64,000 bases of DNA from Vibrio sp. 10N.261.55.A7 (GCF_002877365.1 NZ_MCWZ01000014.1:1-64000), one strand, 5' to 3'; shown: positions 18,361 to 28,534, numbered from the stretch's first letter. Notes: a model not told the origin generated them from the letters alone. Numbers and translations are program-made.

Positions 18361-20766
18361 TTAGCCTAGAATGACAACGACTTCGTTGACACTTCCTTCG
18401 GCCTGTACCGGCAGAGCACCTTCAACAGACTGGCCGTTAAGCGTCATTGATTTCACGCCTTTGCTCACTGATGATGGGTTTTCAACCTTGATGTTGTAGG
18501 TAGCGCCGCGCCATTGACGGGTTACTTCAAACCCTGGCCAGTCTGTTGGAATACATGGGTCAACAGTAAGACCTTCATAACCGACTCGAACACCTAGAAT
18601 GAAGTTCGTCACAGCAAAGTAAGCCCAGCCGGATGTGCCCGTTAGCCATGGGTGGTTTGCTCGACCGTGATCTTGGTGATCGCGTCCCATAATGAATTGA
18701 ACATACGAGTACGGTTCAGCAATACGCTTATCGATCATGTCGTTTTGGTTGTATGGGTTCAGTGCATCGTAGAACTTCATTGCACGGTCACCACGGCCCA
18801 ATTTAGCTTCAGCGACCCATGCCCACGGGTTCGGGTGAGAGAAGATAGCGCCATTCTCTTTAACGCCTTGGTAAACTCGTGTAACAAAGCCAATGTCGTC
18901 GTTTGGTGTTGCAAAAGAAGGTGAATTCAGGTGCAGACCGTATTCTGAGTAAAGGTTCTCATCAACCGCATCCATCGCTTTTTCACCACGCTCTTGAGAA
19001 ACAGCACCTGACAAGACGGCCAGTGTATTTGACTCTAGGTGAATTCGACCTTCTGTCTGTTGAGCGGTACCAATCTTATCGCCGTCTTTTGTTAGACCAC
19101 GGATATACCAACCGCCTTCTTCGTCCCAAAGGTGTGTTTCACAAGCTTCACGTACGTTTGCTGCCATCTCTGTATACTTAGCAACATCCTCGTCATTTCC
19201 ACGGTGCTTCGCAAGGTCTAGGAACTCTTCAAGTGCCCAGTAGTGTAGGAATGAAACCATAGAAGACTCGCCGCCACCAAGGTTTAGACAGTCATTCCAG
19301 TCCGCACGAAGACCCTTACAAATACCGGTTTGACCAACGTACTCTGCTGAGAAGTCCAGCGCCGCTTTCATGTGGTCATAAACGCTGGCATTGCCGCCAT
19401 CTGCGTATGGGATTTGCTCGTCGAAGAAGCTTTCTTCGCCCGTTTCCATCACGTATTTACAGATGGTTGGTACTAGCCATAAGTGATCATCAGAACAGGT
19501 GTCTTCGATACCGTGGATCTTGTCATCATCAGATGGAGTAGGGACAACCGTTGGAGATTTCGATGGCTCAACGTCGGCTTTATCTGGATCAAACCAATCA
19601 GGATCGAACAAGTGCAGGCCATAACCTGCTTTGACTTGTCCGCGTAGAAGATCGACGAGACGCTTACGAGTCATTTCAGGGTTAGCGTGCGGCACCGAGA
19701 TCGCATCTTGTGCGGTATCACGGTAGCCAAGGCCAGTACGCCCACCGACTTCAATGAAAGATGCAAAGCGAGACCAAACAACACACGTTTCAGCTTGGTA
19801 CAAAGTCCAAGCATTGATCATGGTATCTAGGCCTTCATTTGGAGATTTAACTTGGAACTTGTCGCAACGCTCATTCCAGTGCTCTTTAATACCAGCAAAA
19901 GCGGCATCAACATTGGCCAGATCTTGGTACTTTGTACGTAAGCGATCACCGTTCCCTTTACCGATTCCAAGGATGTAAGCGAAACGTACTTCTTCACCTG
20001 GCTGAATAGTAAATTGCTTATGGAGTGAACCACAGTGGTTGTAACAAGTTTGAGCACTGTTTGAACATTGGCCCTTTTCAACGGCGATTGGATTCGCTTC
20101 GTCACGGTATAGACCTAAGAAGTTATCGCGTTGACCGTCATAGGAATCTGGGTCAAATGTTGAAGCTAAGTAGTAGAAACCTTCAAAGTCATTCGTGTTG
20201 TAGTAAAGATCGTACTCAATAACACCATCTTTATATTCTGTACCCGCAGAGTACAGAGACATCTGGTGGTTTTGATTATCCGATTGAATATGGCTGAATG
20301 AAAACTCAACAAAAGAGAAAGCACTGATTTTACGCGGCTTGTCAGATGTGTTTTTGATGACCACGTCCCAAACTTCTGCATCTTCACCTTTTGGTACGAA
20401 AAGCGTTTTTTCAGCGCTGATTCCGCTGTACTCACATTTGAATTTTGAGTAAGACAGGCCGTGACGAACTTCGTAGCTCGCTTCGTCTAAGCTTTTTGCA
20501 ACTGGCTGCCATGAAATCGACCAGTAATCACCGGTTTCATCGTCACGTAGGTACACATAGTGTCCAGGACGATCAAACGATGCATTGGGTCTGAACTTAG
20601 TCACGCGGTTATATTCAGGCGAATTGTAGAATGAGTAACCACCAGCGTTGTGAGAGATTACAGTACAAAACTTTTCAGTACCTAGGTAGTTAGTCCAAGG
20701 TGCTGGAACGTCAGGGCGAGTGATGACGTATTCACGATTCTCATTATCGAAATAGCCGTATTTCAT
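18361..20766 (-). CDS. chbP: N,N'-diacetylchitobiose phosphorylase (GH94)
   Basis: This enzyme splits (GlcNAc)2 with phosphate to GlcNAc-1-phosphate and GlcNAc in the cytoplasm. The 801 residues match the length I recall for the characterised Vibrio enzyme, and the catalytic acid Asp492 falls in ADWNDCLN. The N-terminal beta-sandwich (about 1-270) and the (alpha/alpha)6 barrel (about 310-750) follow the family plan, and there is no signal peptide. It was long annotated as cellobiose phosphorylase, but its place in the chitin operon and the match to Vibrio chitobiose phosphorylases favour chitobiose. Confidence 0.95.
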   Translation of the reverse strand: MKYGYFDNENREYVITRPDVPAPWTNYLGTEKFCTVISHNAGGYSFYNSPEYNRVTKFRPNASFDRPGHYVYLRDDETGDYWSISWQPVAKSLDEASYEVRHGLSYSKFKCEYSGISAEKTLFVPKGEDAEVWDVVIKNTSDKPRKISAFSFVEFSFSHIQSDNQNHQMSLYSAGTEYKDGVIEYDLYYNTNDFEGFYYLASTFDPDSYDGQRDNFLGLYRDEANPIAVEKGQCSNSAQTCYNHCGSLHKQFTIQPGEEVRFAYILGIGKGNGDRLRTKYQDLANVDAAFAGIKEHWNERCDKFQVKSPNEGLDTMINAWTLYQAETCVVWSRFASFIEVGGRTGLGYRDTAQDAISVPHANPEMTRKRLVDLLRGQVKAGYGLHLFDPDWFDPDKADVEPSKSPTVVPTPSDDDKIHGIEDTCSDDHLWLVPTICKYVMETGEESFFDEQIPYADGGNASVYDHMKAALDFSAEYVGQTGICKGLRADWNDCLNLGGGESSMVSFLHYWALEEFLDLAKHRGNDEDVAKYTEMAANVREACETHLWDEEGGWYIRGLTKDGDKIGTAQQTEGRIHLESNTLAVLSGAVSQERGEKAMDAVDENLYSEYGLHLNSPSFATPNDDIGFVTRVYQGVKENGAIFSHPNPWAWVAEAKLGRGDRAMKFYDALNPYNQNDMIDKRIAEPYSYVQFIMGRDHQDHGRANHPWLTGTSGWAYFAVTNFILGVRVGYEGLTVDPCIPTDWPGFEVTRQWRGATYNIKVENPSSVSKGVKSMTLNGQSVEGALPVQAEGSVNEVVVILG

Positions 20767-20823
20767 GGTTCTATCCTTTTGTATAGGCTGCTAATACAAC
20801 AGCCAAAATAAGTGCTAGTGAAA

Positions 20824-20846
20824 TTTAAAAGAGCGAAAAACGCTCT
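20824..20846 (-). terminator. Weak intercistronic terminator-like hairpin
   Basis: On the minus strand a 6-bp stem (AGAGCG with CGCTCT, T5 loop) is followed by a TTTTAAATTT tract, between the GH20 and phosphorylase genes. It may reduce but is unlikely to block readthrough. Confidence 0.4.
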
Positions 20847-20857
20847 TAACTTGAGTC

Positions 20858-22771
20858 TTACTTCCACGGTGAACGGTATTGAACATTCTGCTTGTCTAGC
20901 AGAGGCAAATGGCCTTTCAGTCGCGTTAAATAGTCATCCCAGTCTCGCTGTTCATTGCTGGTCCAGTAGGCTTCAGCCATGGCAGTTAAACGTGGGAATA
21001 TCATGTAATCAATGCGCTCTTGATGGGTGACGATTTCACACCATAAGGCACATTGAACACCTAGAATGCGTTTCTTAATTGGGTCGCTAGCATCGATGTC
21101 AGCTAGCGGCTCATATTGGTAAGCTTGCTTAATGGGTAAAACGTTCGCCCAGTTAACCCCTGGTTCTTCTGGTGCGTAATCTTGCGCCATATCCAAATAC
21201 GTGTGTTGCGCCGGTTGCAAAATGACGTCAAACCCTTGTTTCGCACACTTTAAGGCCGCTTCTTCGCTAAGCCATGAATAGATGATGGTGTCTTTACTGA
21301 CTTTGTCTCCGTGTTGAGCTTCTTCCCAACCGACCATGCGCTTCCCAAGTGAACGAAGTTTCTTTTCGGCAAAGCGAAGCAAGTGACCTTGAAGTTCTTT
21401 TGGATCCTTATAGCCATGCTCTTCCATTAGGGATTGGCATTTCTCACTTTTCTCCCAAACGCCATTGGGCACTTCATCGGCACCAATGTGAATCCATGGA
21501 GACGGGAATAGTGCGGCAACCTCTTCAAGTACTTTCTCTAAAAAGGTGTAAGTACCTGGCAACCCTGGAGAGAGTACGTTGTCGCTGTAGTTTTGAATGC
21601 TACGGTATTCAGATTGATCATCGGGGTCGACAAGCAATTCAGGCAGTGCCTTGATCGCAGCTCGACTGTGGCCTGGCACATCTATCTCAGGAATGATCGT
21701 AATTCCACGTTGCTGTGCAAAGGCGATGATCTCTTTGATCTGTTCTTGGCTGTAAAAGCCAGAGTACGCTTGATCAATATGACTAAATTGAGGTTCAAGC
21801 TCTGACTGTGTTGAGCGATGAGAGCCGACATTAGTCAACTCTGGAAAGGCTTTTATTTCAATTCGCCAGCCTTCATCATCAGTCAAGTGCCAGTGAAAGG
21901 TATTAAATTTGTAGTGAGCCAGTTGATTGATCAGGCGCTTAACGGTTTCTATCGGGTGAAAGTGACGAGAGCAATCAAGCATCATGCCGCGGTAGTCGTA
22001 TCGAGGCGTATCTGATATCTGAACGAAAGGAATGTGGAGTGCATTTTCTTCGTTGTTTTCTTGGATCAGTTGGATAAAAGAAGCGGTAGCGTGAACAAAG
22101 CCAGCCGATGAATTTGCTTCAAGAGTGACTCCACTTTGATCCACCGTAAGCTGATACTCATTCTTGTCACAAATAGGATTGGTGCGATAGCGAATATCAC
22201 TACGACCGATCGAATGAGTCTTAAAGTTAAAAAGAGTGAGTAATTCCTGTTGAAGCCAGTTTGCTGCGCCGTCTGCAGTGCTTGCTTGCAAGGTTATTTG
22301 GCTTTTACCACTTAAAGTAAAATGCCCTGGTGACGTTTCTATTTTACTTGGCTTCGGAATGACGCAGATTTCCGCCGCCTTTACATGCGGAATCTCTGCT
22401 CGTTGGCGATATGGCGATGCCAATACCACTGGTGTCATTGTTACGGCATGGCGCTCATCAGTGTCAGTGTTGACCAGCACAGCGTCTTTAAGGCCATCAG
22501 TGTAAAATCTTAGTGGTGCCGTATGAATACTGAATTCACAATAGAAGTGGTCATTAGCTTTTAATACTTGTGTATTTGGTTTTAGAACACAGTAACTGCC
22601 GACTTGAGTCAGCTGACCATTTGATACGCTTTGGGGTTGGATGTATCGATCCATAATAAAGTTAAATGACCAATTTTGAATATCTTGATCACTCAGATTA
22701 TGTAACGTTAGGGCAAAACGACAGGCTGGGTTTTGCTCTGAAAGTACTGCTAAATCTACTCTATAACTCAT
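20858..22771 (-). CDS. Beta-N-acetylhexosaminidase (GH20)
   Basis: The 637-residue enzyme removes non-reducing GlcNAc from chitin oligosaccharides. An N-terminal carbohydrate-binding-like and GH20b-type region (about 1-255) precedes the TIM barrel, which starts at RYDYRGMMLDCSRHF. The catalytic pair is Asp432-Glu433 in HIGADEVPNGVW, and HLTDDEGWR and the PEIDVPGH loop are also present. There is no signal peptide, so I infer that it acts in the cytoplasm on imported oligomers. Its stop is followed by a small hairpin before the phosphorylase gene. Confidence 0.93.
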   Translation of the reverse strand: MSYRVDLAVLSEQNPACRFALTLHNLSDQDIQNWSFNFIMDRYIQPQSVSNGQLTQVGSYCVLKPNTQVLKANDHFYCEFSIHTAPLRFYTDGLKDAVLVNTDTDERHAVTMTPVVLASPYRQRAEIPHVKAAEICVIPKPSKIETSPGHFTLSGKSQITLQASTADGAANWLQQELLTLFNFKTHSIGRSDIRYRTNPICDKNEYQLTVDQSGVTLEANSSAGFVHATASFIQLIQENNEENALHIPFVQISDTPRYDYRGMMLDCSRHFHPIETVKRLINQLAHYKFNTFHWHLTDDEGWRIEIKAFPELTNVGSHRSTQSELEPQFSHIDQAYSGFYSQEQIKEIIAFAQQRGITIIPEIDVPGHSRAAIKALPELLVDPDDQSEYRSIQNYSDNVLSPGLPGTYTFLEKVLEEVAALFPSPWIHIGADEVPNGVWEKSEKCQSLMEEHGYKDPKELQGHLLRFAEKKLRSLGKRMVGWEEAQHGDKVSKDTIIYSWLSEEAALKCAKQGFDVILQPAQHTYLDMAQDYAPEEPGVNWANVLPIKQAYQYEPLADIDASDPIKKRILGVQCALWCEIVTHQERIDYMIFPRLTAMAEAYWTSNEQRDWDDYLTRLKGHLPLLDKQNVQYRSPWK

Positions 22772-22780
22772 CTTAGATCC

Positions 22781-23656
22781 TCAGTACAAGTTGTGCTTTT
22801 TTTTGCCGGCGAACATTAGTGCACCTTCAATAGCGTCAAATTGTGGTTTTACAATCCACTGCTGAACGGGCGGAGACAACCATGCGACGATGCGTTCAGC
22901 AATACTGCCCATGAGACAGATTTTGTCAGCGCCCTTACGATTGAGAGCAACCAAAAACATTTCAATGTCAGAAGCGGTTTGTTTGAGCATTTCAATCGCC
23001 AACTCGTCGCCTTCGTTGGCCAACTGGAAAATAGCTGGAGAGAATTGGCCATAGTCTTTCGGAATTGCGCTCTTAGACCACTCAACGATTTGATCAATAT
23101 CGTTGTTAAAGTGATTCATGACATGCCTAGAGAGGGCTGTGTCAGGTCGAATGCCATCCTGAGTGAGTAACACCTGCTGTATGAGCCTTAAACCCATCAC
23201 TGCGCCACCACCTTGGTCTGAAATAGGAAACTCACGTCCCCCAACGACATGCTGTTGACCATTTTTAAGTAAGATGCCACACGACCCAGTACCACCAATC
23301 ATGATTGCACCATCACTGCCATTGTGAGCACCGACACAGGCACCATAAGCATCGGTGTTCAGTGTTATGCTGGCAAATGGGTGGTCGAGTGCCATGAATT
23401 GCGTCCAAGCCGATTTATGCTCTGCACCAGCAAGTGCGAGCCCAACGTGCATTGAAGGATAATCAGTAGAGGTTAACCCTCCTTGCTGAGCAGCTGCGTC
23501 AATCGCATTGATAATAGAGGACATCGCAACATCAACCCCAAGAAGGATATTTGCGCTACCACTTTTGGCTTCACCAATAAATTGGCCATCTTGGGTGCGA
23601 ATACGCGCGCGACATGATGTTCCACCACCATCAATACCAACGTAAAAAAGCGTCAT
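22781..23656 (-). CDS. gspK: Glucosamine-specific kinase, BadF/BadG family
   Basis: The 291-residue protein begins with the phosphate-1 loop GIDGGGTSCRAR and has the GGTGSCG phosphate-2 segment of the ASKHA BadF/BadG/BcrA ATPase group. The orthologue at this position in vibrios is the characterised ATP-dependent glucosamine kinase GspK, although such proteins are often annotated as N-acetylglucosamine kinase. It would phosphorylate the free amino sugar released by the GH9 or GH20 enzymes. It is packed between the GH9 gene (2-base gap) and the GH20 gene. Confidence 0.9.
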   Translation of the reverse strand: MTLFYVGIDGGGTSCRARIRTQDGQFIGEAKSGSANILLGVDVAMSSIINAIDAAAQQGGLTSTDYPSMHVGLALAGAEHKSAWTQFMALDHPFASITLNTDAYGACVGAHNGSDGAIMIGGTGSCGILLKNGQQHVVGGREFPISDQGGGAVMGLRLIQQVLLTQDGIRPDTALSRHVMNHFNNDIDQIVEWSKSAIPKDYGQFSPAIFQLANEGDELAIEMLKQTASDIEMFLVALNRKGADKICLMGSIAERIVAWLSPPVQQWIVKPQFDAIEGALMFAGKKKHNLY

Positions 23657-23658
23657 AA

Positions 23659-25383
23659 TTATTTCTCTCCCGTATTAGAAACAAAGTGCTTATATTGGTT
23701 GATGACAGCGAGCATGTACCATGCTCCATGCGGAATCCATTGTTCACCCCAGCGCCAGTTTTGTAGCATGTCGTCCTTTTGGCCGTCAGGATTGAAGGCG
23801 ATGTCTTGTTCATTTTCAAAGCCAGCCGTAATGCCATTGCAGACACCACCTTTGGCATTGAAGAAACCTAAGTGAGGTAAATACTCAGGATTATTGTGAC
23901 CATGCCCATCGAGCATGCACATGTTGTAAGGATTAAGCCCTACTATCCAGTTAAGAGAGTTTTGAGCGTAATCAGTCAGTTGTTGTTTTAGCTTCGCATC
24001 ATCGATGAATGGTTGAGCTGAGAAAGCCATGCTGGCCAACGACCCTAATCGAGCATTCTCACCTTGCCACCAGTAACCGCTCTCGTTGTTTTGTGCGACG
24101 AAAAACGCGTCTCGTTTGTCTCCATCCACTGATTTTACGTACTGACGAGGGTAACCAAATGGGTTAGCGACGTTAGCCGTGATAGAGAGTTCAAATTGGC
24201 AGGCCGATTGAATGACTTCTTTTGCGCGCGATGCAGCGCTGTTGTCTACTTCTATAGAAAGGTATTCGCATAACGCGATAACAGGTAACCCTGCTTCGGC
24301 CGCATGGAAATATGGGCGAGAACCATCTGAATTTGCAGACCAAAAATGATCGACATTTGAATCTGATCGTTGACGATCCATTAAACGAGTCGCCCAAAGC
24401 CTTGCTTGAATGAGATATTTTTCTTCATTGGATGTGCGATATAGCTCAGTGGAAGCAAGCAACGCACAATACTCATCAATGATGTTTTCTTCACCGTTAT
24501 TAAGGTACTGAGTATTGTATTCAACAAGGTGCCAGTATCCTCGCTCTGCGGCTTGAAGGTAATCCGTTTGAGAGTACTCACCATGCTCTGATAAGCGGGC
24601 GGCGGCGGCTAAGGCTGCGATTGATACCCCTGCGCCTTGACGAAAACCTGCTTGGTAATCATCGCTTTTATGGCCGTCTTGAGTTTCATAAGCACAAATG
24701 TCGCGTTGATTGATGTCTTTGCTCCATTTGTCAAAGACCGTCATGTAAAAAAATCCCTCAGTGTTTTGCATCCGAACTAAGAAGTCAGCACCGAACAAAG
24801 CCTCTTCCGTAAGGCGAGTGCGAGAAAAAGGAGCAAAACCTGAGTGATTTTCTAAAAGGGTTAACCCTTTCAGCATGTTCCATACCACCATGGGTATTTG
24901 CTGAGGGTTTAAGTAATTGGCATAAGAAAGGTGGCTCAGGTATTTACTGACGTCACCAGAAGCATCGTACCAGCCGCCATGCACGTCGGCAGTGACATTT
25001 GTGCCTAGCAGCGGTACTTGCTTATCCTGTTGATCAAAAATCCCACCACATCGTTGTGACTTAAAATAGTGCAGCACATCTGAAAATGTTTGCTGCATCA
25101 AAATACCCTCAGAAATTTCAAAGTTTTCTGAACGAGTATTTTGATATGAAATATAGTAATGGCCAGGGGCGACGAGTTGAGAAAAGTCGATGCTGTAAAA
25201 GTGACCTTGATGCCACTGTGCACAGCTCTTTCCGGCACTGACTGGAAGAGATAAAACAATCTGATGATCACTAGCACGTACTACTTGCGCATTCATACTA
25301 GAGAGGGTTTTCTCTTTAGTCATGATGATGGCTTGCTTAGTACCCTGTACTTCATAACCGATATGGTTAGTGAGTAACTGCAT
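23659..25383 (-). CDS. GH9 family exo-beta-D-glucosaminidase
   Basis: The 574-residue protein has an N-terminal immunoglobulin-like domain (about 1-90) and a GH9 (alpha/alpha)6 barrel. The motif DVHGGWYDASGD carries the likely base aspartates Asp140 and Asp144, and a C-terminal WGEQWIPHG segment supplies the probable acid Glu. Though annotated endoglucanase in many genomes, orthologues in Vibrionaceae chitin operons have been shown to act as exo-beta-D-glucosaminidase on chitosan oligomers. No signal peptide is present. The start is the ATG at 25383, with GGAG 7 bases upstream, rather than the TTG one codon earlier. Confidence 0.9.
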   Translation of the reverse strand: MQLLTNHIGYEVQGTKQAIIMTKEKTLSSMNAQVVRASDHQIVLSLPVSAGKSCAQWHQGHFYSIDFSQLVAPGHYYISYQNTRSENFEISEGILMQQTFSDVLHYFKSQRCGGIFDQQDKQVPLLGTNVTADVHGGWYDASGDVSKYLSHLSYANYLNPQQIPMVVWNMLKGLTLLENHSGFAPFSRTRLTEEALFGADFLVRMQNTEGFFYMTVFDKWSKDINQRDICAYETQDGHKSDDYQAGFRQGAGVSIAALAAAARLSEHGEYSQTDYLQAAERGYWHLVEYNTQYLNNGEENIIDEYCALLASTELYRTSNEEKYLIQARLWATRLMDRQRSDSNVDHFWSANSDGSRPYFHAAEAGLPVIALCEYLSIEVDNSAASRAKEVIQSACQFELSITANVANPFGYPRQYVKSVDGDKRDAFFVAQNNESGYWWQGENARLGSLASMAFSAQPFIDDAKLKQQLTDYAQNSLNWIVGLNPYNMCMLDGHGHNNPEYLPHLGFFNAKGGVCNGITAGFENEQDIAFNPDGQKDDMLQNWRWGEQWIPHGAWYMLAVINQYKHFVSNTGEK

Positions 25384-25422
25384 CAAATATCTCCGAATTT
25401 ATAATGATTATTATTTTTTATG

Positions 25423-25454
25423 CCTAGAGCCAAGCGATCAAACTTAGCTCTAGG
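25423..25454 (-). other. Intercistronic hairpin
   Basis: A 12-bp stem with one G-U pair (CCTAGAGCTAAG with CTTGGCTCTAGG on the minus strand, 8-base loop) lies between the ATPase and GH9 genes. No T tract follows, so a role in RNA stability or processing between transport and enzyme genes is the likelier reading. Confidence 0.5.
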
Positions 25455-25471
25455 TGGATTGTTATGTGTTA

Positions 25472-26464
25472 TTAATCGTATAAGTAACAGCGAACAAAAT
25501 GGTTATCTGAAAGCTGTGTGACTTCAGGAAGGTGTTCTTTACATTTATCCATTGCATGAGTACAACGTCCGGCAAATGGGCATCCCGCAGACGCTGGCGT
25601 CCATAGTGGGATTTCACCCTTGTTACCTTCAAGCTTGGTATGAATGGATTTACTTGGATCTGGAACCGCAGATACAAGCAGTTTGGTGTAAGGGTGTTGA
25701 GGGTTTGCTATGACTTCATCGGTATCGCCCCATTCCACCATGTGACCGACGTACATCACTGAGATGTCTTCCGCGATGTAACGAGCAGTAGCGATATCAT
25801 GGGTAATGTATAGAAGAGACATTTGCTTCTCAAATTTCATCTCTTCCATTAGGTTAAGTACACCAGCACGGATAGATACATCGAGCATGGATGTAGGTTC
25901 ATCCGCCAACACCACTTCTGCGCCTACCGCGATGTTTCGTGCTAGGTTGACACGTTGGCGTTGACCACCTGATAGCTGGTGAGGGAATTTTTCCGCCGTT
26001 GCTTTTGGTGGAATAAGGCCTACTTGCTCAAGTAAGTCATAAACGCGCTCTTCCAATTCCTTTTTATTGCTCGCTGACACCTTATTGTGAATGATCAAAG
26101 GACGAGCAATATGGTGGAAAATATTGTGCGTTGGGTTTAATGAACCAAACGGGTCTTGCCATACCATTTGCACACCTTCACGGTAATGCATTAGGTCTTT
26201 TCTCGCTGTGATATCTTGAATGTCGCGACCTTTGTACTCAATTACACCATCAGTCGGTGCGTACATTTTTGCGATCATTTTTGCCGTCGTTGATTTACCA
26301 GAACCTGATTCACCTACAACCGCAAGGCCACGGCTTTTGTACATTTTGAAAGATACGTCATTGATTGCACGCATCATTGGCTGTTGTAATGTATTACTGC
26401 TGATAGGAAAGTCTTTTATGACATTCTTTCCTTCTACCAGTAGTTCGCCATATTCATTGCTCAT
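25472..26464 (-). CDS. Chitin oligosaccharide ABC transporter, ATPase (DppF type)
   Basis: This 330-residue ATPase has Walker A (GESGSGKST), the signature LSGGQRQR, Walker B (VVLADEPTSMLD) and the C-terminal oligopeptide-transporter extension with a Cys-containing GCPFAGRCTHAM segment, as in DppF/OppF. It pairs with the second ATPase upstream to drive uptake of (GlcNAc)n. The peptide-transporter ancestry is typical of this sugar system in vibrios; substrate assignment rests on the operon. Confidence 0.92.
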   Translation of the reverse strand: MSNEYGELLVEGKNVIKDFPISSNTLQQPMMRAINDVSFKMYKSRGLAVVGESGSGKSTTAKMIAKMYAPTDGVIEYKGRDIQDITARKDLMHYREGVQMVWQDPFGSLNPTHNIFHHIARPLIIHNKVSASNKKELEERVYDLLEQVGLIPPKATAEKFPHQLSGGQRQRVNLARNIAVGAEVVLADEPTSMLDVSIRAGVLNLMEEMKFEKQMSLLYITHDIATARYIAEDISVMYVGHMVEWGDTDEVIANPQHPYTKLLVSAVPDPSKSIHTKLEGNKGEIPLWTPASAGCPFAGRCTHAMDKCKEHLPEVTQLSDNHFVRCYLYD

Positions 26465-26520
26465 AATTGTCTCCAGAAATTCTTATATCTACGTCAGAGT
26501 CTTACGCTCATTCGAGCTAG

Positions 26521-27504
26521 TTATGCCTTTGCCTGAGCAATAGGTTCGCCATATAAGTGGCAGTTAGAGAAGCGGTTTTCTTCTATCTGACGTAAGTGTG
26601 TCGGCACCTTAGTACATGCTTCGTGGACGCGGTCACAACGAGCTTGGAAACGACAACCTTGAGGGATTTCAAGTAAGTTAAGTGGATTACCTGGAATGCC
26701 TTGTAGCTTAGTTTTAGGTCCGATCAATGGAGGGAAAGAACTACCCAGCCCTTTGGTGTAAGGGTGGTAAGGGCTTTCTAGAATCTCTTTAGATGGTGCT
26801 ACCTCAATCAATTCACCCGAGTACATGATGCCGATGCGGTCAGAGAACTCGACCATCAATGACAAATCATGAGTAATGAACAATATAGAGAAACCAAACT
26901 CTTCTTTAAGTGCGTAGATTTTTTGTAGAATCTCTCGCTGAACAACCACATCAAGGGCCGTTGTTGGCTCATCCATGATGATCATTTTTGGATTCAGTGC
27001 TAACGCAATCGCAATAACCAAACGCTGACGCATACCACCTGAGAACTGGTGTGGGTAATCGGTCAAGCGGCTAGGGTGGATATCAACGATTTCCAATAAC
27101 CCTTCTGCACGTTTAATCGCTTGTTCACGAGTCATGTTCGTGTGACGCATAATCACGTCACAGAACTGGTCTTGCATCGTCAGTACTGGGTTTAGTGCAT
27201 TCATGGCACTTTGGAACACCATTGACATCTCACTCCAACGGAAAGATTGCATTCTTTCGTCGCTGTATTGCAGGATGTTTTCACCGTTGAAGATGACCTC
27301 ACCGCCCGTGATAAATGCAGGTGGCTTATGTAGACGCATCAAAGAAAAAGCAACAGTGGATTTACCACAACCGGATTCACCGGCTAGGCCAAAGACTTCG
27401 CCTGGTGCGATATCAAAACTCACGTTGTTACATGCGCGGATATCGCCCGCGTCTGTAATGTAGTCGACGCATAAATTGCGGATAGAAATTAGTGGCTCAG
27501 TCAT
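26521..27504 (-). CDS. Chitin oligosaccharide ABC transporter, ATPase (DppD type)
   Basis: This 327-residue ATPase shows Walker A (GESGCGKST), the signature FSGGMRQR, Walker B (MIIMDEPTTALD) and the Cys-containing oligopeptide-family C-terminal extension (GCRFQARCDRVHEAC). It is 2 bases from the upstream permease gene and 56 bases from the downstream ATPase gene. It forms the heterodimeric motor of the importer with the DppF-type subunit. Confidence 0.92.
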   Translation of the reverse strand: MTEPLISIRNLCVDYITDAGDIRACNNVSFDIAPGEVFGLAGESGCGKSTVAFSLMRLHKPPAFITGGEVIFNGENILQYSDERMQSFRWSEMSMVFQSAMNALNPVLTMQDQFCDVIMRHTNMTREQAIKRAEGLLEIVDIHPSRLTDYPHQFSGGMRQRLVIAIALALNPKMIIMDEPTTALDVVVQREILQKIYALKEEFGFSILFITHDLSLMVEFSDRIGIMYSGELIEVAPSKEILESPYHPYTKGLGSSFPPLIGPKTKLQGIPGNPLNLLEIPQGCRFQARCDRVHEACTKVPTHLRQIEENRFSNCHLYGEPIAQAKA

Positions 27505-27506
27505 GA

Positions 27507-28532
27507 TTATTTATCTCCGCTCCAAAGTGAATTTTGTGGTGGTAGTGTTGGTTCGCGCTCAGTTTTGTCTTGCTCTGCAAGCGTTTTCCAGCGCTTCATT
27601 CCTTTGTGAGAACGTAGTTGAGGGTTAGCAATTTCATCGACAGCAAAGTTAAGCAATGCAAGACCAACCACTAAGAAAGTCAGTGCGAAACAAGGTGCTA
27701 GAAGCTCCCACCAAGCGCCAACAATCATTGAAGAGGATGTGTTTACGTTGTAAAGCATGATGCCCCAGCTAACAGTACTTGGGTTACCAAGGCCTAAGAA
27801 CGACAATGTTGCTTCTGTCATAATAGCTAGCATTACAGAGCCGATGAAGCTTGCACCAACGATTGAAATAAGGTTCGGTAGAATTTCAACAAAGATGATT
27901 CTGAACGATGATTCACCCAGTACTTCTGCTGCTTTAACAAATTCTTTTTCACGTAGAGATAGCGTTTGTGAACGTACAACCCTTGCCCCCCATGCCCAGG
28001 AGGTGGCACCGATTACCAACGCTATGGTTAATGGGCCTGCTGCACCTATGAAGGCGGCGATGACAAACAGTAATGGCAATTGAGGGATGACGAGCATGAT
28101 GTTCATTGCAGCGGATAACACATCATCCACGCGTCCACCAAAGTAACCAGCTGAAACACCGATGATGGTTGCCAACACACACACCATTAAACCAGCACCG
28201 AAGCCCACAGCTAGTGAGGTACGTGCACCATAAACAACTTGTGACCAGACATCTCGACCCATGCGAGTCGTGCCCAATGTGTGCTCAGCTTTCTTAGATA
28301 GTAGAAGCGTGCGACGGCTATCTGCTAAGTTTTGAGCAACCCAACCATCTGGGTTCGCCTGCGCTGACTTCACGACAAATGCAGGGTACTCGTGTGGGTT
28401 ACCTGTACGCTTATTTGGCTCATACTTTGTAATAACTGGAGCAAAAATAGCGGCGAAAATGAAAAGCATGATAATTGAAAAGCCAACCAGTGCCTTATGG
28501 TTATTCGAGAATAATTTTATTAAGTTTTTCAT
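27507..28532 (-). CDS. Chitin oligosaccharide ABC transporter, permease (DppC type)
   Basis: The 341-residue inner-membrane protein has one N-terminal helix (about 14-35), a long periplasmic loop (about 36-100) and then the permease core, with the ATPase-docking loop near KAAEVLGESSFRIIFVEILPN. The charged C-terminal tail is cytoplasmic. It is 2 bases from each neighbouring transporter gene, so translation is coupled. The family plan is that of DppC/OppC. Confidence 0.92.
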   Translation of the reverse strand: MKNLIKLFSNNHKALVGFSIIMLFIFAAIFAPVITKYEPNKRTGNPHEYPAFVVKSAQANPDGWVAQNLADSRRTLLLSKKAEHTLGTTRMGRDVWSQVVYGARTSLAVGFGAGLMVCVLATIIGVSAGYFGGRVDDVLSAAMNIMLVIPQLPLLFVIAAFIGAAGPLTIALVIGATSWAWGARVVRSQTLSLREKEFVKAAEVLGESSFRIIFVEILPNLISIVGASFIGSVMLAIMTEATLSFLGLGNPSTVSWGIMLYNVNTSSSMIVGAWWELLAPCFALTFLVVGLALLNFAVDEIANPQLRSHKGMKRWKTLAEQDKTEREPTLPPQNSLWSGDK

Positions 28533-28534
28533 AA

